Below, piece after piece: positions 51,001 to 63,000 of a DNA stretch of 64,000 nucleotides. The stretch is from Ottelia alismoides (Eukaryota > Streptophyta > Magnoliopsida > Alismatales > Hydrocharitaceae), in contig JAZKJV010002947.1 in NCBI GenBank assembly GCA_037367405.1, forward strand, positions 1,054,001 through 1,118,000. Direction: 5' to 3'. A program made the translations under genes and the position numbers. The first letter of the stretch is position 1, and each line of letters opens with the position of its first letter. The notes beneath the pieces were generated by a model. It saw nothing but the letters and a program-made list of their open reading frames with translations. It was not told where the DNA came from and did not search any database.

Positions 51001-54000
51001 AGTTTCAATGGTTTGTTATGGGTCTGTATGCAATCGAGATACTGAGGTCCTACCAGAAATTATTGCATGTTAGACAGTGATGCCTTGCTATGGAGGAAGA
51101 GATGACATTGTTGCAATCTCGAGGCACATAGAGTGTTGTTGATGCTCCCCCTGGTGCATCTGTTGTGGGGAGCAAGTGGGTCTTTACAGTAAAACACCGT
51201 GCTGATGGTATAATGGACATATACAAGGCCAGACTGGTTGCACGTGGATTCACCCAGACGCATGGAGTGGATTACCAAGATACATTTTCCCCTGTTGCCC
51301 GCCACTTTACTCTGCAGATTCTGATTTCTGTTGTCGTGGTACGTGACTGGCCTCTATTTCAGTTGGATGTCAAGAATGCATTCTTGTATAGTAACTTGCA
51401 GGAGAAAGTCTGCATGCAGCAGCCGCCAGGTTTTGCTGCTGAGAGGGAATCACATATGGTATGGAGACTCCACAAGGCGATCTATGGTCTCAAACAGAGT
51501 CCGAGAGCTTGGTTTCAAAAGCTCTCAGAATTGATTGAACAACATGGATTCATTAGATCTATTGCGGATCATTCTCTCTTTGTAAGGAGATCCCAGAGAA
51601 GTACGATTGCGATACTAGTCTATGCGGATGGCATCATTGTTACAGGTGATGATGAGCAGGGGATTCAATCACCTAAGTATTTCCTTGGTCGACAATTTGT
51701 GATCAAGGACCTTGGCAGACTTCGCTATTCTCTTGGTCTTGAATTTGCAAGGAATCAACAGGGCATGGTAATGACACAATGAAAATATTTTACTGATTTC
51801 CTAAATGAAACGGGCATGACAGGATGTAGGCTTGCTACCATTCCTATGGATTCCAATGCTAAGCTCTATGATGATGATTCTGAAGAAGCTGACAAGAGAG
51901 GATATAGAGAGCTTGTGGGGAAACTGTTATACATCACAATTACCAGGCTTGATATATCATTTGCAGTTAGTAGAGTCAGCTAGTTTATGGAGCAGCCTAA
52001 GCAACTCCATATGGATGCAGTAAATATGATGTTGAGATACCTGAAGTTCTCTCTAGGTGCATGACTCTTGTTCAGAAGAGATACATCTTTGGTAAATTTT
52101 AGAAGAAACCTGAAGAGAATAAACTTGCATATGAAAATCTAGATCCGGATGTGCTCTATGCTATAATTTTATGGAAGCAAAAGATTTATCAAATTAAATT
52201 AACACGGAAAACACTTTTTTTGAACTTTTCTTTATATATCCTCTCTAGAGACTGCCAGTTCAGTTTCTGCTTCACATTTTTATTTTCATCAATATAGGTA
52301 GAAATATGTATAATGCTAAATTTTAGATATAACAATTTTTCATGACAACTAAAATTGATTTTGCAACGAATTAAATCACCATAATCCTTAGATCTAACAA
52401 AAAGGTACCGTTTTCACCTCTAGCAGGTATTGTCTTTCATTGCCCTTGATTTCTAGTTGTTTGATGATCATGTTTCATTACTGCAGGATCGGCAGTTGGA
52501 TTTCGTCTTGATAGCCTGTTAAAACTGAATGAAACTCGTGCCACTAACAGCAAGATGACACTCATGCATTTTCTTTGCAAGGTACTTTTGCTCTCTTGCG
52601 TTAACATGGTACCATGATCTAGACTGTTCTGAGTAATTACGTGCTTTCAGTTTTTTTTTCGATGATGTGGTTGTTTACTTTTAAAAATTATCTTTTAAAC
52701 CCTAAAACAGTTTCAGATGGAGTATGAGTGGTGGATTTTTGAAAATCGGAATGCTATTTATACGAAATTTCTGAATATTTTTCCTTTTAAAAACTTTTGA
52801 ATATTCTTTTGCTTGATTGCTCCACTCTCCCTCTTAAAATGGGATAAGCTTGATTGTTGTTTGTTTATTTGTTCACTATTTTGTGTTGGTCTCAATTATC
52901 ATCCATCTTTGGTGAGTTTGGGATTTGCATAAAATTGGATTTTGTCAATTAGAAATCTGCCAACTTATCAACCGTTGGATAGGTGAAGAGAAAAATAATT
53001 TTAATTTTCTAATATCCGCATTGATCACACTTATCTCTCCATGTACATTACCTTCTCACTTAACTCCGATTCTACAGTGCTCTTTATTCTTGCCCTTTAC
53101 ATTTAGGGCTTTCTTGCTTAGCCCTTGCATCATCTGATCTTCATTAGTCCATATTTGTTAATCTCTACTATTTTAACTTGTTCACACTCTTAAATCCAAT
53201 ATACAAGAGAATTCAGATGGGGAATTCTCGAAAAGAGACACATATCTACTAGGCTACTAGCAATACGATAAGATGCATTTATAACTGGGACCCTAAACAA
53301 GAATATGTCATTGATGTTGGTTGGGCTTATGAATAGGTTAATTGACTACACGAAGGGGATTCAAATGCAATGGAGACAGAAGAAATAAGTTGTTCCAGGT
53401 GCCATTGTTAGGCTCGACCAACTGTAAGACAATATGGTCCGGTCTTTAGAAGAGTCGAGGGAATGATAGAAGCGACAGATTATCATACTACACAGAGACG
53501 GGAAATGCGAGCTTGAATGGAGGCTGGAGCGAGGTAGACTTGGTTGAGGGAAGGGGATGCAAGTATGACCTTCTTCCGTACCATGTGGGGTTGGGGGACT
53601 ACGATAGACACAATAAACTCCAAATTTGTTGATATTGAATGATTTTACGATGAGCAAGTGATTTATGCTGTTATTGTCGGTCATTTTCGAGAATTAAGCT
53701 AGTATGCTCGCAATAAGAGCTGGTGATGGCTGGGTCATGGTGGGACTGAACTTGCTTAAGTGCAAACGGAAAGGCTGATTAAGGAGTTTGATGTTCAAGA
53801 AGTTCAGGTTGAGTTCTTGACTTGAACGTTAATGGCTCACTGGGATGGGTTGTTTGATTCCTTTATTTAGGGATTTTTTGAATAGTGCAAAATGATGTCA
53901 TGGTGCTATCGTGCTAGTTAAACATTTTACGAGGGCAACCGGTTTTAACAAACTGAATAGAGCATGTTACCTAAGGAGGTGGGGCGACGACAGAATCTCG

Positions 54001-57000
54001 ATTTTGATTTCGTTTCGGTCACACTCGGAAAGGGAAATTTCACCGAAATTTTTGAAGTTTCGATGATTTTGGTGGAAATCTCGAAAATGGCTAAAATTGG
54101 TTTTTTTCCCATTTTTTCACAAATTATGGTCATTGAATCTATTAGAACAATAAATAACTTACAAATAGACCATTATATCACACATATCGCTCATCTATAG
54201 CCCTTATATCGCACGTATGGTCATGTCGCTGTTCGTGTTGATTGTTAACTCATAGATATTGGAAATGGAGTTCATTCAAGTTCTTCAAACAATAAATAAC
54301 TAACAAAGATACATTTATATCACACATATCAATCATCTACAACTCTTATATCACACATATTGATCATATCGAACATATCGTTGTTAAAAACAGAGTTGCA
54401 ACAAGTAAAAATGCATCTACTTACAAAAATAAATGACATGTACATTAATGACAACATGTACATCTGCTGCATTGTCGCCATGATGTAGTCAAAATTTGTA
54501 AGGGTTCTCGCATTCTGGACGCATGCGAGTAAAGAAGTTAGTCCAAAAGAGGTTGCAGATATGTAGTTGGAATATTGACACTTTAACTGGCAAATTGATG
54601 GCGATAGTAGATACGGTAGAAAGAAGGAAGATTCAGATACTATGTTTCCAAGAGACAAAATGGGTTGTAGTGAAAGCAAGGGAGATTGAGAAGACATGCT
54701 TTAAACTTTGGTATTCATGTAAAGATAAGGGCAGAACTGGTGTTGGAATGGTTGTTCATAAGTATTTGAAGGATAGTGTGGTTGAAGTGCAATGATTCGG
54801 GGATTGGATTATTTTGCTGAAATTAGTGCTCGAAGAAGAAATTCTGAATATCATATCAGTTTATGCACCATAAATTGGTTTACATGAAAGGATTAAAAAA
54901 GTTTTTTGAGAGGATTTGGATAAGATTATGTAAGGAATCCCACAAAGAAAGATGATTTGCCTACGTGGAGATCTTAATAGACATGTGGGAAAGGATGCTT
55001 CAGGATATGCTAGTGCTCATGGAGGCCATGGCTTCGGGAATAGAAATGAAGAGGGAAAAGTCATTTGGGATTTTGCAACAGTTTATAATCTTTTCATAAC
55101 AATCTCTTCAAGAAGAGGAAGGATCATTTAATTACTTTTTTTATGGAAAAAAGGGTGAAATCCCGATGTGGGAGTCACCAAGAAATGATTATATTAAAAT
55201 TTATAAGAAAGTTACATGATACCTTACCTGGACTCCCAAAAGCTCGTGAGAGTCCTACAATGAAACACTACATTTTCCGAGTAAAACCTCTGATTTTTTA
55301 GATGAGGTCATTTCTTGCTAGCCAAATTGCCTAAAGCACTGTAAATGTCTTAGCGACGTTGTATGAGGAGTTGCCTCATACCTTCCTTGCTGACTCCCAG
55401 AAGCCCACCACGCTGTCAGCCTCCACCCATGGGATCACCAACTCCCTCCAGAGCTTTGTCGAAACCACACAAGTCAAGAAGAGATGTTCTGAGTTCTCCA
55501 TCTGCTCCCCGCATTTATCACATGTCACATCCTGCAGCCCAAGAATCCTCGCCCTCCTAACCTTGTCATAGAGTTTGTCTCTCTGCAGATACCAGAGGAA
55601 GACCTTTATCCTGGTAAGAGATATTCTAAATTACTATCATTTTTACGTATCTCTAGTGGATTCAGAATCAATATTACACTACTTAAGCTTCATGTTGTTA
55701 TAATGCTGCAATAAATATTACTAAAGCTTGAAAATCTATATACGAATTTATTAGAGACATCTTATAGTTACTAAGACTATAATATATCTCACTGAAGCTT
55801 GAACATTTAATAATGAAGCCATCATAATAGTTGTGTTTACTTGTAACTTTATAATTGTTACTAAGGCTAAAAATTCCGTTTCGAAGCAGCATGTGGTGAA
55901 GCAACCAACGAGCGTGGGGAGGCATGGGAGGAAGCTTCCAATCAGTGTTCACTGTCACAGCCAAAAAGGGAGCCCCTTTGGCTGTGGTTGTTTTCGATGC
56001 TGGTCGCTCCGGCACTGGACAAGATCTTGTCGGGAGTCGGTGCGATGCTTCTGTTGTCATGGCTTCGCATATCGAGCGAGAGTGTGCCCTCTGGGAGTTA
56101 GCACGACGAAAGAGGTGGTGCGGGAGGAGATGGTGCTAGTCGGCGAGGAAGGAGGTTCTCGGACCTTGTGTTACGACACCTCGGATGTGGGAACAACTAC
56201 GTGCAGGAGGTTCGGGGGGGACACGACTATGTTGAGCTCGTGGCGAGTGATGGTGTGAGGCTTGGCGAAGCACGAGGCGAGGGCGATTTTGCGGCTGTGC
56301 GAGAGCAAGAAGGCTCTCCTTCAGTGGCATGTTCCAGACAACCTTGACATTCGCATGGAGTTTCAGTTCCCGAGTCTGGTGTGGGTGTACATTGTACCTG
56401 TCGTGTGGAGAAGGGAGGAGTTTGTGTGGGAGATCCTCTCAGAGGTGGCTTCAGTGGTTGAGATTGAGTCCGATGGCTGCGAGCCGGGGAGGGAGGCGGA
56501 ACTGGTCATTTGTGTGCGGAGATTCAACGCTCTGGGGTTGGGCTGGAGGAAGGTGCACTTCCGTGGCGAGTCCTTGGAGATCAAATTGGTCACTGTTGGA
56601 TCCTGCTTCTTTCCCGGTGAGGCAAAGACCCCAAGAGGCGGCCATCGCAAAACTTGGTCGGAGGTCGCGAAAGTTCGCTTGGCGCCGCCGTTGGCTAACG
56701 CGAGGGGAAGTCGGAGGGCCTCGATAGAACAGAACGTTACTAGAAGGCCTCCTTGATTTTCGCACGGCTTTGATGGAAGATCATTTTGAATAGAGAGGCC
56801 CAAAGCATCGAGGGCCATTGCGATTCTCGAAGGGGATTGTAGAGGAAAGGTGCATGTTCGCTCGATCGTATCTTTTGAGGGGCCCCCTCTGTTTAAAGCA
56901 CTTGGTGGGGTACCGGGGCGGGCAGAAGAAGATCCAAGTGCAAATTCGGGTGAGGGTTCGAATTCTGTGGCTCGGGTTGCGGGGGAGGAGATCCTCTTAG

Positions 57001-60000
57001 TAGATCTGGGAGAGGATCCGGGTGTAGACGTGGATCTTTAAGGGTAGATATCCATGTATCCCAAAATTTATTTTGAGAAGCGGCCTGGGGCTCCACCTGC
57101 ATGCGGTTCTGTGGGTTTCAGATCCTGCTAAACGATGGTTTCCAGATTGGGGGCTGGTCTGATTGAGTCAACTGACGTGGAGTTCCTAGAGCTGATCCCG
57201 GGGTTTAACTCAGTGGGAAGGGAGGCAACGCTCCTTGGTGGCCCTGGCCTAGAGGGAAGGCAGCCGAAAGGAGGGCGGGAGGAGGGGTTCGATCCCGAGG
57301 GAGGGTTGATGGCTCCGCATGGCAATATTGGGCGGGAGGAAGGGTAGACGGTTGGTTTGTTGGGGATGGCCGTGGGGCAGGATGTGGCGCCTGGTTCTGT
57401 GGGGATGTCGTTTGGTTTGGAGCAGGCGGTGTTTGCTCGAGACGAGGGAACTTTGACGCTGCTGACGAAAGGAGAGCCATCTTGGAGCCATCTCGGGCGA
57501 CCGACAAGGGGCCCTTATTCAGTGTTTGTTTCGAGAAGGGGGGAGCGTTGAGGTCGGTTAGATGGAGGTGCAGGGCGGGGATTCTGGATGTTGCAGAGCG
57601 GCCGGTATCTTCTTCACAACCCTCAGCGGCCGGCGAGTCGCCCTGAGGAGAGCCGAGCCGCTTTAGTTTTTTGGACAGAGGCTTTGCTGAATGTCTAGGG
57701 GTGGTGCAACAACAACTGCTTAGGAATGTCCCCAATGTTTCTAAATGAAGAAGCTGTCTTGGAACGTGAGGGGTCTGGGACAACACGAGAAACACCTACG
57801 GGTCGGGAATCTGATTCGCGATGCCAAAGCATACATCTCCTTGTTGCAAAAAGCGGAACTGTCAAGGAGTGTGGTTGGTGTTGGACGAGATTTGGGCGTT
57901 GGTCAGAGTTTCGAGTTCGCATATGTGGAGGCCCAAGGTGTGATAAGATGACTGCTCACGAGGGTGGATGAAGGAGGAGTTTCAGGCGGTAGCGGAATGG
58001 AGGTCTGCCTTCTCGCTCTCTGTTCGGCTCAGGCGTTGGGCTGATGGCTTCTCTTTTACGGTGACAAACGTCTATGGGCCCATTGGCAGTGGTAGGGGTT
58101 CTCTAGTGGCAGACTTGGAGTAGGCAAGCTCCGACCTTATTGATGGGGCATGGCTTGTCGGGGGGGATCTTAACCTTACATTCCTATCGGGTGATCGTCC
58201 TCAGAGGAGGGGGGGGGGAGGGATGCTGGCTCCGCTGAGTTCCTAGAGATGGCACATTCATTGGGACTTACAATTATCGATGCGGCTGGTTGTGCTTATA
58301 CTTGGCACAATGTGAGAGCAATGTCGAGATTGGATAGGTTCCTGCTTTCCACTGTGGGGGTGGAAAGGTTTCCACTCTCACGTGCATGGGCGCTTCCGCG
58401 GGCGCATTCAGATCACATGCTCATTCTTTGGTCGTCGAGTGAGGAGGGAAACACATTTAATTACTTATTAGAGTTGCGTAACTAGAACACAGATAAATTA
58501 CTTTGCATTGAGGACAAGAGGTCGGTTATATTGCAAAGATTGCAAAGTAATCCTAGGAGAGTTCGCCAACAAACACCGCTTGTTAGTCATGGATGCTCAA
58601 AAAGGGTTGGTATAGAAAATGGGGTTCCAAGATCACTAGAATTAGATGGTGGAATCTTAAATTGAAGCAATCAAGCTTCGAGGAGAAGGATTTAAAATAC
58701 TTATCTTGGGATTGTAACGAAAGTGCAAAAGACATGTGGGAGGGTTGCATCTTGTATCCGAAGGGTAGCCAAAGAAATGCTAGGCGAGTCAAGAGGAGGA
58801 GTTCCAGGTCAAAAGGAGGCATGTTGCCCAGATTGGCTAAAGAGAAAGAAAGATCAAAGACCTTTCTCATGTGAGATGCATTAAGGATGAGGAAGGATAT
58901 GCGCTTGTTACTTAGAAGGATATAGAGACTAGATGGAGGCAATATTTGCATAAGCTTTTCATTGGGGAAGGAAATAGAGATATCACTTTTGAAGATCTAG
59001 CTAGTAGTTAAAATTACTTGAATCGTGCAAGCTATAGACGAATACAAAGGAAGTAGAGGAGGCTTTGAAGGTCATGAGACCTGAAAAAGGTGTAGGATTT
59101 GATGACATTCCTATAGAAGTTTGGAGAGTTTTAGATGACCGTGGTTTGACTTGTCTTACAAATTTACACAATGTTATTTGGTGAAGCAAGAAAATGCATG
59201 AAGATTGGAGGAGAAGCATTGTAGTGCCTCTTTATAAGAACAAACGAGACATTCAAAATTGTGCGAATTACAGATGTATCAAGCTAATGAGTTACGCTAT
59301 GAAAACTTGGGAATGTGTGATCAAAAGGAAGTTGAGACACGTTTCCAAAGTAAAAAAAAGCCAATTCGGATTCATGCCAATGCGCTCAACTATTGAAGCC
59401 ATCGACTTGCCGAGGAAAACAATGGGGATTTATATAGCTAAAAGGAAGAACCTCCTTGTGATTTTTGTTTATTTGGAGAAGGTTTATGATTCTATCCTAT
59501 GGGGGATGTTTTGGAGTGTTTTGGAGGAGAGACAAGTACCTGTCCTATACATTTACCTCATAAAGTATGTATGATAGGGTATCGTCTTGTATAAGGATCC
59601 AGTCTGGGAAGACTGACTATTTTGACATCAACTTTGGTCTGTATCACGATTTAAATTTGAGTTCATTCCTTTTTACTTTGGTTATGGACACACTGACTAG
59701 TCACATCCAGGATGAGATACCTTGGCGTATGTTATTTCCTGATGATATTATGGTGATTGATGAGACTAGATATGGAGTAATTGAGAAGCTTGAGGTCGAA
59801 GACGTGTTTGTGTAGCTTCTTAAAAGGGGTCACATTATGATGGTTGCTCGGAGAGTGAGGTTCTCCCAAGATGTGAGTACATGTTAGCGCTGTGCCATGG
59901 CCCCTGAATATTGAATTCGTTATCCATTTTTTTTGAATGTGTCGATTATAAGCATATTTGGGAGATACTACCACTTGGCTTAGTATTGACAACGAAGCTT

Positions 60001-63000
60001 CTTTCTAGGCCTCAATTGTCAACATTAGGAATGCCTTGTAGGTGGAAGGTACAATGGTGATCTTTGTGATATGAACTATTGGGCTGGTGACGATGGTCTG
60101 CTTTTCAATAATAAGCGATTCCATGAAGAGAATGTGTTAGAGCATGCAAGGGCCCTTTATGAGGCATGGTCAGTGTATTCTTTTCTATGTTTATCATATG
60201 AGTATATGAGTTAAGATGTATACGTTTCTATGCTCACCCATAATATCTAGAAATGTTTATTTATAGCTGATAAGTGAATATTCTATTTTATTTTTGATTA
60301 AATAATTTTAAAGAAATTAATTCCCATAAAATCTTGTTTAAAACCCATTTACATGGCAATAACAATGTTTTATTCTCACATTCATCTAAAGATTGAGGAA
60401 GAGAAATGCATATATTGATAGAATAAAAGAAAAAAGAGGGAGAAAAATGATTCCTTACCAAGTTGGGCTTTCCAGATCCACCAACCTATAGATCCGACCC
60501 ACTTTATATGAAGCAAGGCCCTTCAACGTTTAACCTTGGAGGCCAATCGATATTATCCCCTAATATTTTCCTATGAAAGCCAAACTACAACTTCGCTAGT
60601 TATGCTTCACCATCCACAATCTTCATTGCGAAATCCACCACATAATTTGCACATGCTACCTTAATAACCACAAACGACGATGGGGTCACCAGCATCGTTG
60701 CTCCGCTACACTATTTCCATTGACAAATGACGATGAAAAAGGATCGCTTGACACGAAAAGAGATCGACGAAAGAAAAGATCCATGAGGACAAAGGGCTCT
60801 GCTTCACCCTAAGCTTCGTGCAATCATTACATCAAAGACTTGAGCAACCATCACCATGTCAACCACATGCAACACCTCATCTATGTACTTGAAATCTTGT
60901 CACCTTATGCTTACCACCCATCTATGATGATGATCACACTTTATTGCTTCATCCTAAAGATGCGATGCGATTGATGCCATTGAACCCTCTATAAAAGCCT
61001 ATCACCAACCCCTACAAGCAAGCACCATGTCTCCTTGGCAGACAATCCCTTGCACAAATCAATCTCCGACCTACACCACATCCTCACCAAAACCAATCCG
61101 AAACATCAATACTCATAATAAAACAAAGTAAAGAGCCCGAGTTAATAGAAATTAAGGGGATTGACTCAGAAACAAATTTAGTTGGGGTTTCATTACATAA
61201 TTCAGGCCTAACCATTAATTAAGAAGCTATTGGAATGACATAACCCATGACTGCATAAGATTCTATTGAAACCGAATCCTAATAATTCATTGGCAAGGAT
61301 GTTAGAATGAACAAGGAACCAATTTATTCTAAGTGGTCACAATAAGAGTCAAGGTTCGAAATCTCGATTTCGTTGTGACCCCCCCCCCCCCCCCCCCACC
61401 CCCACCCTGCCGTCGCCAAAATTTTGGGAAATTTCAATCATTTCAGTGGAAATGTCGAAAATAACTCAAAAAGTCATTTTGACCATTTTTCATACATCGC
61501 TCATCTATGCCCCATATATCGCACATATCGACCATATCGCTGTTAATGCTGATTCGTGGCTAATACATATAGGAAATGGATATCATCCAAGTTCTAAAAA
61601 CACTAATAGCTTACAAGTGCACAGTTACATCGCACATATCTCTCATCCATATGCCTTATATCACACATATCAGTCATATTAGACATATCGTTGAGCTGAC
61701 CGATAGATATTGGAAGTGGAAATCGAAATAACTAAGTTAACAACACTTAGAACACATTTTTTGTTCATAAAAATAGATGAACATTTGATTCTAAAATGTA
61801 GATAATGATTAATGAGATAATGTTTCGTTCATAAAAATTACTTTCGTGGACAAAGTTTTGGTAGATTACAAAATTGGTTACGCATACGATAAAGATGCAT
61901 CTATTTACAAAAATAAAATCGCATTTTTTGTCTCCTGCAGGAATAAGATGTTTTTTTCGTCCAAATAATCATATTCAATGCCTCTATTAGGTTGTCAATA
62001 TGAGCATTCATATTCCATATTCCAACCCGTAACTTTTTTTCCCATGGATTGAAATATCCTGATATATCCTCGATATATCGGCGATATATCCATATCAACA
62101 CAAGTCAGGGATATCAATATTACCCTGGATATTTATATCAACTGATATCAAGCAATATATCGATGTTATGTCATCTTGTATCATCGATATTCGATGAAAA
62201 TTTAAGTATTTAGTGCATACTTTCCACCATTTCGAGTTATATCATCGATATCAACTATGTAGCTGACTTCACTGCTTGTTTTATAGGAAAGAAACTTGTT
62301 ATGTAATTTTTTAATCTTTACGATTTAAAGTTGACTTCTTGAGATTTTCTAGTCACTCTCTATATTAACACATTGTAAAATAAATCTGATACACATGGAT
62401 AATCAAATTTATGATTTTTAACATGGTTCAAAATATCCTGATATATAAACAATATATAGATATCGGTAGAGGGGGGTTTCGATATTCGGGTGTATATTGA
62501 ATTCAAGGATATCGTCAAATATCTCACAAATATCAATAATTTGTCTATAATTGGTCAAAATTAAAGATTTCAATACAAATTTTCCGATGTATTGTTCGAT
62601 ATCAGTACCCACTAAAATGGTCTGGTGGTAGTGCAGTGTGCCTACCACACAAAAGACCAGGGTTCAAATCTCCTTTGTGAGGGTTGCGTTTGGTAGTCGA
62701 TAACCAGCGTACAAAATAATCGAATCTTTCAACATGGATTTGAGCATAAATCCTTGTAGCCGACCCTACTTATAGTGGGAGAAGGCTTTGCCATTTATTT
62801 ATCGTTCGACATCGACCGATACCATCGACAAGGTGCTGATATTGCTATATAACACCCATTTTTGATTTTTGGTTTATTTGTTTTGGTTTTTGCTTCTTTT
62901 TATGATCCTGGTATTAAAACACATTATGATATGTATATTTCCGGATGGGGTGAATGGGGGGAAGCACCCTTTTGCAATGGAGATGAGGAAACTCTAGAGC

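Larger units (their letters stand above)
47600..52065 (+). mobile_element. Ty1/Copia LTR retrotransposon, degenerate
   Basis: Domains in order on +: gag, CCHC knuckle, protease, a nested MITE, GAG-pre-integrase, partial integrase, RT and the start of the connection to RNase H. Integrase before RT identifies Copia. The RNase H domain and both LTRs are missing or not recognisable, so the limits are approximate. Stops and frameshifts occur throughout. Confidence 0.8.
55138..58453. mobile_element. L1 LINE with inverted 5' part (twin-priming structure)
   Basis: Left part (55138-55620) is the L1 3' end on the minus strand: zf-RVT and C-terminal region, ending in a T run (poly(A) on minus). Right part (about 55850-58453) is the L1 5' portion on the plus strand: ORF1-like frames then the ORF2 start and endonuclease. 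The middle of ORF2, including the RT, is missing. A single perfect 13-bp TSD flanks the whole, so both halves arrived in one event. Inverted 5' half, lost middle and poly(A) at the other end are the classic twin-priming product. Confidence 0.75.

Noticed and set aside
53361..53684. 107-codon minus frame as a gene in intron 12
   Set aside because: No motif, no promoter or splice logic, low-complexity Ser/Pro/His content.
56363..57795. Minus frames of 100-196 codons opposite the L1 ORF1 region
   Set aside because: GC-rich shadows. The plus strand shows the ORF2 start directly downstream.
62618..62690. Functional tRNA gene
   Set aside because: Boxes A and B are present but the acceptor stem and anticodon arm do not form a tRNA, and the downstream body is a SINE.
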